Source: Colletes latitarsis (taxonomy: Eukaryota; Arthropoda; Insecta; Hymenoptera; Colletidae). Taken from it: a stretch of DNA of 64,000 nt. The DNA lies in assembly GCF_051014445.1 (NCBI RefSeq), contig NC_135136.1:27050001-27114000 (forward strand), read 5' to 3'. The translations under genes were made by a program, and so were the position numbers. Below the pieces are notes generated by a model. It did no database searches, had not been told where the DNA came from, and saw nothing but the letters and a program-made list of their open reading frames with translations. This document shows positions 56,301-61,767 of this stretch, one piece after another. Numbering within the stretch: the stretch's first letter is position 1; each line of letters begins with the position of its first letter.

Positions 56301-59300
56301 AAATTCTGACCGAATCCAGGTTTATCGACTGTTTCAGTATGGTGCCACATTACTACGTCATTCATTCCCCAAAATACCCGGGATCTGGCGAACAAGTATG
56401 CGAAGAAGACATAATCATGAGCCAGATGCGGGCATAACCCAGATGTAACCCAGACGTAACCGGTGTTATCCTCTAAAATACTGACCGAATCCAGGTTTAT
56501 CGACTGTTTCAGTATGGTGCCACATTACTACGTGATTCATTCCCGAAAATACCCGGGATCTGGCCATCAAGTATGCGAAGAAGGCAAAATCATGAGCCAG
56601 ATGCGGGCATAACCCAGACATAACCCAGACCTAACCAGAGTTACCCACTAAAATAGTGACCGAATCCAAGTTTAATTGACTGTTTCAGTGTGGTGCCACA
56701 TTACTACGTGATTCAAACCCGAAAAAACCCAGGATCTGGCCAACAAGTATGCGAAGAAGGCAAAATCATGAGCCAGATGCCGGCATCACCCAGACCTAAC
56801 CGGTGTTATCCTTTAAAATACTGACCGAATCCAAATTTAATTGACTGTTTCAGTGTGGTGCCACATTACTACGTGAATCAAACCCGAAAAAACCCAGGAT
56901 CTGGGCAACAAGTATGCGAAAATTGCAAAATCATGAGCCAGATGCGGGCATAACCCAGACCTAACCCAGACCCAACCGGTGTTATCCTCTAAAATATTGA
57001 CCGAATCCTGGTTTAATTGACTGTTACTGTGTGGTACGACATTACTACGAGAATCAAGCCCGAAAAAACCCAGGATCTGGGCAGCAAGTTTGCGAAGAAG
57101 GCAAAATCATGAGCCAGATGCGGGCATAACCCAGACCTAACCCAGACCTAACCGGTGTTATCCTCTAAAATAGTGACCGAATCCAGGTTTAATTGACTAC
57201 GTGATTCAAACCCAAAAAAACCCAGGATCTGGCCAACAAGTATGCGAAGAAGGCAAAATCATGAGCCAGATGCGGGTATAAGCCAGACCTAGCCCAGACC
57301 TAACCGGTGTTACCGACTAAAATAATGGTCGAAACCAGGTTTAAGTGCCTATTTCAGTGTGGTGCCACATCACTACGCGAATCAAACCCGAAGAAACCCA
57401 GGATCTGGCCAACAAGCATACGAAGAAGGCAAAATCATGAGCCAGATGCGGGCATAACCCAGACCTAACCGGCGTTATCCTCTAAAATACTGACCGATTC
57501 CAGGTTTAATGGACTGTTGCTGTGTGGTACCACATTACTACGTCATTCAAACCCGAAAAAACCCAGTATCTGGCCAACAAGCATGCGAAGAAGGCAAAAT
57601 CATGAGCCAGATGCGGGCATAACCAAGACCTAACCTAGACCTAACCGGTGTTATCTTCTAAAATAGTGACCGCATCCAGGTTAATTGACTGTTACTGTGT
57701 GGTACCACATTACTACGTTATTCAAACCCGAAGAAACCCAAGATCTGGCCAACAAGTATGCGAAGAATGCAAAATCATGAAACAGTTGCGGGCATAATCC
57801 AGACCTAGCCCAGACCTAACCGGTGTTACCGTCTAAAATAATGATCGAAACCTGGTTTAAGTGCCTGTTTCAGTGTGGTGCCACATCACTACGTGAATCA
57901 AACCCGAAAAAACCCAGGATCTGGCCAACAAGTATGCGAAAATTGCAAAATCAAGAGCCAGATGCGGGCATAACCCAGACCTAACCAGTGTTATCCTGTA
58001 AAATACTGACCGAATCCAGGTTTAATTGACTGTTTCAGTGTGGTGTCACATTACTACGTGATTCAAACCAGAAAAATCCCAGGATCTGCCAATAAGTGTG
58101 CGAAGAAGGCAATATCATGAGCCAGATGCGGGCATAACCCAGACCTAACCGGCGTTATCCTCTAAAATACTGGCCGATTCCAGGTTTAATGGACTGTTGC
58201 TGTGTGGTACCACATTACTACGTGATTCAAGCCCGAAGAAACCCAGGATCTGGCCAACAAGTATGCGAAGAAGGCAATATCATGAGCCAGATGCGGGCAT
58301 AGCCCAGACCTAAACGGTGTTATCCTCTAAAATAGTGACCGAATCCAGGTTTATTGACTGTTTCAGTACGGTGTCACATTACTACGTGATTCAATCCCGA
58401 AAAAACCCGTGATATGGCGAACAAGTATGCGAAGAAGAGATAATCATGAGCCAGATGCGGGCATAACCTAGACCTAACCCAGACGTAACCGGTGTTATCC
58501 TCTAAAATAGTGACTGAATCCAGGTTTACTTGACTGTTACGGTGTGGTACCACATTACTACGTGATTCAAACTCGAAAAAACTCAGGATCTGCCAATAAG
58601 TGTGCGAAGAAGGCAATATCATGAGCCAGATAAGGGCATAACCCAGACCTAACCGGCGTTATCCTCTAAAATACTGACCGATTCCAGGTTTAATGGACCG
58701 TTACTGTGTGGTACCACATTACTGCGTCATTCATTCCCGAAAATTTCCGAGATCTGGCCAACAAGTATGCCAAGAAGGCAAAATCATGAGCCAGATGCGG
58801 GCATAACCCAGACCTAGCCCAGACCTAACCGGTGTTACCGACTAAAATAATGATCGAAACCAGGTTTAAGTGCCTGTTTCAGTGTGGTGCCACATCACTA
58901 CGTGAATCAAACCCGAAAAAACCCAGGATCTGGCCAACAAGCATGCGAAGAAGGCAAAATCATGAGCCAGATGCGGGCATAACCCAGTCCTATCCGGCGT
59001 TATCCTCTAAAATACTGACCGATTCCAGGTTTAATGGACTGTTGCTGTGTGGTACCACATTACTACGTGAATCAAACCCGAAAAACCCAGGATCTGGCCA
59101 ACAAGTTTGCGAAGAAGGCAAAATCATGAGCCAGATGCGGGCATAACCCAGACCTAGCCCAGACCTAACCGGTGTTACCGACTAAAATAATGATCGAAAC
59201 CAGGTTTAATGGCCTGTTGCTGTTTGGTACCACATTACTACGTGATTCAAACCCGAAAAAACCCAGGATCTGGCCAACAAGTATGCGAAGAAGGCAAAAT

Positions 59301-59487
59301 CATGAGCCAGATGCGGGTATAACCAAGACCTAACCTAGACCTAACCGGTGTTATCCTCTAAAATAGTGACCGAATCCAAGTTTATTGACTGTTTCAGTAT
59401 GGTGCCACATTACTACGTGATTGAAACCCAAAAAACCCCAGGATCTGGCCAACAGGCATGCGAAATTTGCAAAATCATGAGCCAGAT
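56301..59487. repeat. Distal mosaic part of the array, next to the insertion
   Basis: Ordinary monomers whose variants resemble several other places (45.9-46.7 kb for 56.5-57.4 kb; 5.2-6 kb and 15.8-16.1 kb for 58.8-59.48 kb) without one long collinear match. The final monomer is cut after GAGCCAGAT. Confidence 0.7.
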
Positions 59488-59488
59488 T
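59487..59488. other. Satellite / retrotransposon 5' junction
   Basis: Satellite identity holds through AAAATCATGAGCCAGAT (ending 59487). The expected continuation GCGGGCATAACC is replaced by TCCCTCAGGGGCTG. The break is about 10 bp before the telomere-like TAACCCAGACC of that monomer. One junction cannot show whether this is a fixed target site. Confidence 0.85.
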
Positions 59489-59567
59489 CCCTCAGGGGCT
59501 GCCAGCCTTTCAGCTGCAGTACGGGCTTAACGAACCCGGGGTACCCGAGTCATACACACACCGTAAG

Positions 59568-59641
59568 CCTCCTGTTGGTCGTCACAACGACCCATTCACA
59601 ATTCCCTATTGGTTTTGTGAATGGTACGTGACGGCAGGAGG
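59568..59641 (+). other. Three-segment stem-loop in the 5' leader
   Basis: Nested arms pair in order: CCTCCTG (59568-59574) with CAGGAGG (59635-59641); CGTCAC (59580-59585) with GTGACG (59628-59633); CATTCACAA (59593-59601) with TTGTGAATG (59615-59623). That is 22 base pairs in one hairpin with small internal loops. A structured RNA near the 5' end of a non-LTR element could affect processing, translation or protein binding; no function is shown. Confidence 0.75.
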
Positions 59642-59772
59642 AACGGGGGTCTTGGCTTAACCGCCTGGGCCACGAGTATGGCGACTCTATAAAATCGCCC
59701 TCCAATCCTAAGCTATGGTGCGCGGCGATGGGATGCATGGTTGGGGGAGAAGGCCCAATCCCAAGCGACCAC

Positions 59773-59837
59773 CTCCGGGGAACCTGCCGAACCCCCGGAG
59801 TATTAGGCTTACCCGGGTAAGGCGGCTCTGCCCGGGT
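59773..59837 (+). other. Two successive hairpins upstream of ORF1
   Basis: CTCCGGGG (59773-59780) pairs with CCCCGGAG (59793-59800). ACCCGGG (59811-59817) pairs with CCCGGGT (59831-59837). The second encloses the in-frame TAA at 59818 and lies 34 nt before the ORF1 ATG. Confidence 0.65.
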
Positions 59838-59871
59838 GGACCTTTATTTCCGACCATCTCGTGGGACTATT

Positions 59872-61146
59872 ATGGACACAGAAAATAAAATGGGGATGGG
59901 GCGGGTTTTGTCGGTTGGGGAGGACGGAGACGGGGTTGGGGTTAGGGTGGCGGCGCTCGCGCCCCACTCAGCGCCAGGTCCGGCTTCGTGGAGGGTGGAG
60001 GAGGACGACGAGACGGCGTCGGTCTCGTCCTTCTCCTCCAGCACGAGCCACATAGGCTCTAAGAGGAAGAGGACGGGGCAGGCCGTCGTCGAGGTGGGCG
60101 GGGCGATGAGCCCGTCGGTGAGGCTGAGTTGCCTCAGGGACGAGGTGACCGAGGAGATATCGGAGAGGATCTCCTCGTCCCTGAGGCGGGTGGAGAAAGT
60201 CGCCGCTGCCTGCGCCTTTAAGGGGCAGAAAAGCGGTGGCGCGGAGGCCCTGAAGGCCGCGGCGGAGGAAATGAGGGAGGCGGCGCGGGAGCTCAGAGGG
60301 CGGAACGCCCGTCTGCAGCTCCTGTTGGAGGAGGAGCGACAGGGGAGGAGGAGGGCAGAGGCGCTGTGGAACAGCGCGGCCCTCCCTCCCATCCTCCCTC
60401 CCCCTCCACCGCCGCGGCCCTCGGCGGAGGTAACTAAACGGGGTGCGGCGGCAGTGGTGCGGGGCACCGCGGGCCCCTCCACCCGCACTCCGCCCGTGAA
60501 GAAGTCCCCGTCCTCCTCAGAAGACGATCTTCTGAGGAGGATTGGGGACATGATTGATGGCAAGCTGGCTGCCTTCCGGGAGGAGCTCCTCGCCGGAAGA
60601 GCGGTCAGCAGGAAGGCGGTGCCTCCCCGACCTGTTCCGGTACAGTCGGGGAAGGCAAAGAAGGGCGGAGTGAAGGCTCCGCCCAGCGTTGCGGCACCAG
60701 GGCCCCGGGTCGCGACCCCCAAGGGGGGTGGTGTACCCGTGGTCGCGGTGGTCGCGTCCTCCACAGCACCCTCCCAAGGGGGGGTGGCGTGGAGTGAGGT
60801 GGTGGGGCGGAAGGCGAAGCGGGCGGCGAGGAAGGCCTCGCAACCGCAGCCTCCGCCTCCGCCGCCGGCGGCCAAGGTAAAGGCCGCGAAGGTCGGGAAG
60901 GCACGACCAGGTCGTCCCCCAAAAACGGCAGCGGTGACGCTGACTGTTGCGCAGGGGGGCGACCTGACCCTCGCGGAGGCGATGCGGCTCGCCAGGGAGA
61001 ATATCTCCCTGGAAGAGCTGGGCATCGCCTCCGTGAGGGCGAAGAGGGCCGTGACCGGGGGTCTCTTGCTGGAGATCCCCGGTGCAGAAGGCGGCGCGAA
61101 GGCGGATCGTCTCGCCCAGAGGCTCCGGGAGCAGCTGGGCGAGTGA
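59872..61146 (+). CDS. ORF1 (gag-like RNA-binding protein), N-terminal part, ended by in-frame TGA
   Basis: In related elements ORF1 encodes a nucleic-acid-binding protein that packages element RNA into RNPs and helps direct it to the target. The first ATG in the frame is 59872; the frame is open from 59821 but upstream codons are not ATG. It gives 424 residues before TGA 61144-61146. Visible features, numbered from this ATG: an acidic Ser-rich segment with a basic KRKR cluster at about 64-67 (possible nuclear signal), a charged helical, probably coiled-coil segment at about 123-166, a proline run at about 172-182, Lys/Pro/Ala-rich low-complexity linkers, and a conserved-looking C-terminal segment (SLEELGIASVRAKRAVTG) typical of R1-clade gag just upstream of the knuckle region. 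The stop truncates the protein before all zinc knuckles, so this copy probably makes a defective ORF1 protein unless the stop is read through. Confidence 0.8.
   Translation: MDTENKMGMGRVLSVGEDGDGVGVRVAALAPHSAPGPASWRVEEDDETASVSSFSSSTSHIGSKRKRTGQAVVEVGGAMSPSVRLSCLRDEVTEEISERISSSLRRVEKVAAACAFKGQKSGGAEALKAAAEEMREAARELRGRNARLQLLLEEERQGRRRAEALWNSAALPPILPPPPPPRPSAEVTKRGAAAVVRGTAGPSTRTPPVKKSPSSSEDDLLRRIGDMIDGKLAAFREELLAGRAVSRKAVPPRPVPVQSGKAKKGGVKAPPSVAAPGPRVATPKGGGVPVVAVVASSTAPSQGGVAWSEVVGRKAKRAARKASQPQPPPPPPAAKVKAAKVGKARPGRPPKTAAVTLTVAQGGDLTLAEAMRLARENISLEELGIASVRAKRAVTGGLLLEIPGAEGGAKADRLAQRLREQLGE
59996..60040 (+). other. 19-bp stem hairpin in ORF1 (one mismatch)
   Basis: TGGAGGAG (59996-60003) and GACGAGAC (60007-60014) pair with GTCTCGTC (60022-60029) and CTCCTCCA (60033-60040). 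The 3-nt segments between them give one A-U, one G-U and one C-C mismatch. The loop is 7 nt. Confidence 0.7.
60131..60187 (+). other. 15-bp perfect inverted repeat in ORF1
   Basis: GCCTCAGGGACGAGG (60131-60145) is the exact reverse complement of 60173-60187. The 27-nt interior can extend the stem with GAGAT/ATCTC. Confidence 0.8.
60288..60322 (+). other. 15-bp hairpin with GAA loop in ORF1
   Basis: GGAGCTCAGAGGGCG (60288-60302) pairs with 60306-60322, with two single-base bulges on the 3' arm. Confidence 0.65.
60511..60541 (+). other. 14-bp perfect inverted repeat in ORF1
   Basis: TCCTCCTCAGAAGA (60511-60524) and its exact reverse complement (60528-60541) are separated by 3 nt, in a stretch coding SSEDDLLRRI. 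Confidence 0.85.
61054..61083 (+). other. 12-bp hairpin (one G-U) in ORF1
   Basis: ACCGGGGGTCTC (61054-61065) pairs with GAGATCCCCGGT (61072-61083) around a 6-nt loop. Confidence 0.7.
61144..61146 (+). other. In-frame TGA interrupting ORF1
   Basis: The reading frame is identical on both sides (GAG TGA GGT GTC CGG), and the residues after the stop continue normally as GVRVARPTKRTEMRICG. This is a nonsense codon, not a frameshift. A C-to-T change in a CGA codon would be the simplest origin. The following base is G, not the C of the best-known read-through contexts, so programmed read-through is less likely. Confidence 0.85.
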
Positions 61147-61749
61147 GGTGTCCGGGTCGCCCGGCCCACGAAGCGCACGGAGATGCGCATTTGTGGGCTG
61201 GACGACTCGGTCAGCGCACAGGATGTGTCCCGTGCCCTTGCGAGGGCGGGGGACTGTCCTGTGGAGGACCTGCGGATCGGAGAGATCCGCAGGTCGCCCT
61301 CCGGCCTCGGGTCGGTGTGGGCCCGGTGCCCCCTCTCCGCCGCCCGTAAGGTGGCGGAATCCGGGAGGGTGTTGGTGGGGTGGGTTTCGGCGCGAGTGGA
61401 AATCCTCGCGCCGCGCCCGCTCCAGTGTCACCGCTGCCTCGAATTGGGGCACGTGAGGCAGTGGTGCACCTCGCCGGTGGACCGCAGCGGTCAGTGTTAC
61501 CGCTGCGGTGCCAAAGAGCACCGTGCGAGCCAGTGCTCGGCGGCCCCCCACTGCCCGCTGTGTGCGGACATGGGGAGGCCAGCCGATCACAGGGTGGGGA
61601 GCAAGAAGTGCTCCCCCCCCTCCCGGAAGGAGAGGAAGAGGCGGGCTGCACCGGCTCCGGTGCCGAGGGCGGTGGCATCGTCCTCCATGGAGGTGGACGG
61701 TGCTACGGGGACGGACGGCCGGGAGGAGGCTGGCGCGGCCATTAATTAA
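61147..61749 (+). CDS. ORF1 C-terminal part with three zinc knuckles (downstream of the TGA)
   Basis: 200 codons in the same frame as the N-terminal part; the first internal ATG is 61183. Residue numbers here count from that ATG. After an RRM-like/gag segment (MRICGLDDSV... to about 80) come three CCHC-type knuckles: C82-C85-H90-C95 (61426-61467), C105-C108-H113-C118 (61495-61536) and C124-C127-H136-C143 (61552-61611). A basic tail (RKERKRR) and an acidic C terminus follow. In R1-clade proteins these knuckles bind element RNA or single-stranded DNA and are needed for retrotransposition. Ends at TAA 61747-61749, which overlaps the ORF2 start. Whether this portion is translated from this copy depends on read-through or internal initiation. 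Confidence 0.8.
   Translation, partial: GVRVARPTKRTEMRICGLDDSVSAQDVSRALARAGDCPVEDLRIGEIRRSPSGLGSVWARCPLSAARKVAESGRVLVGWVSARVEILAPRPLQCHRCLELGHVRQWCTSPVDRSGQCYRCGAKEHRASQCSAAPHCPLCADMGRPADHRVGSKKCSPPSRKERKRRAAPAPVPRAVASSSMEVDGATGTDGREEAGAAIN
61267..61295 (+). other. 12-bp perfect inverted repeat in ORF1
   Basis: GACCTGCGGATC (61267-61278) and GATCCGCAGGTC (61284-61295) flank a 5-nt loop. Confidence 0.85.
61429..61509 (+). other. Two hairpins over the first and second zinc-knuckle codons
   Basis: CACCGCTGCCTC (61429-61440) pairs with 61455-61466 (one G-U). ACCGCAGCGGT (61481-61491) pairs perfectly with ACCGCTGCGGT (61499-61509) around 7 nt. Confidence 0.75.
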
Positions 61750-61767
61750 TGCCGCCCCGCCTCCTCC
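61722..61767 (+). other. Hairpin presenting the TAATG junction in its loop
   Basis: GGAGGAGGC (61722-61730) pairs with GCCTCCTCC (61759-61767), and inside it GCGGC (61735-61739) pairs with GCCGC (61751-61755). The apical region is the AT-rich ATTAATTAAT that contains the stop and start. It is the AT-rich exception in a GC-rich region. Confidence 0.7.
61747..61751 (+). promoter_or_regulatory. TAATG stop-start overlap between ORF1 and ORF2
   Basis: The ORF1 stop TAA (61747-61749) shares its last base with the ORF2 ATG (61749-61751). To my recollection the silkworm R1-clade element SART1 uses a UAAUG of this kind for termination-reinitiation, and downstream RNA structure contributes. The same arrangement here predicts that ORF2 is translated by ribosomes finishing ORF1. 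The upstream TGA should then lower ORF2 output. Confidence 0.8.

Larger units (their letters stand above)
1..59487. repeat. Satellite DNA array, 164-176 bp monomers, about 350 copies
   Basis: The whole stretch is head-to-tail copies of one AT-moderate monomer, all in the same orientation. Landmarks recur in fixed order: ATCATGAGCCAGATGCGGGC, TAACCCAGACC, GTTATCCTCTAAAATA, GACCGAATCCAGG, GGTACCACATTACTACGTG and GGATCTGGCCAACAAG. Distances between successive GAGCCAGAT landmarks are 164/165 or 175/176 bp. Copies differ by scattered substitutions, and particular variant combinations recur as longer blocks (listed separately). I found no gene, other transposon or unique sequence inside it. Short open frames on both strands are by-products of the repeat. 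The left edge starts inside the array and the right edge is cut by the retrotransposon. A centromeric, pericentromeric or subtelomeric location is possible; the sequence alone does not decide. Confidence 0.98.
59488..59871 (+). other. 5' untranslated leader of the retrotransposon
   Basis: 384 nt from the junction to the first ORF1 ATG. An in-frame TAA at 59818-59820 precedes the ORF1 frame, so translation cannot start further upstream in that frame. The leader has strong inverted repeats (separate entries) and a TATAAAA-like stretch near 59688 that may be coincidental. Internal promoters are known in some non-LTR elements, while rDNA-resident R1 elements rely on host read-through transcription; nothing here decides between these. 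Confidence 0.65.

Noticed and set aside
1..59487. Dozens of 60-104 residue open frames on both strands, e.g. 10814-11086 and 34931-35200, with near-identical proteins
   Set aside because: They are the same satellite segment read repeatedly. They begin at arbitrary or non-ATG codons and exist only where monomer variants lack stops; no domain or independent codon signal is present.
1..59487. CRISPR-like array
   Set aside because: The repeats are contiguous 165-176 bp units without spacers; this is satellite DNA in a eukaryotic context.
1..59487. CENP-B box in the monomer
   Set aside because: I compared TTCG-containing segments on both strands with the 17-bp box pattern from memory and found no match to the required positions.
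59440..59500. Insertion into 28S rDNA, the classical R1 site
   Set aside because: The flank is clearly satellite monomer, with no rRNA sequence.
59488..59600. HDV-like self-cleaving ribozyme at the element 5' end
   Set aside because: Such ribozymes occur in some non-LTR elements, but by eye I could not build the nested double pseudoknot starting at the junction.
59836..59871. Upstream start of ORF1 at 59836
   Set aside because: The codon there is GTG, not a normal eukaryotic start; the first ATG in frame is 59872.
59844..61190. 448-codon minus-strand frame and other overlapping frames (60517-61590, 61380-61745, 62144-62737)
   Set aside because: Low-complexity shadows of ORF1 and ORF2 without recognisable motifs.
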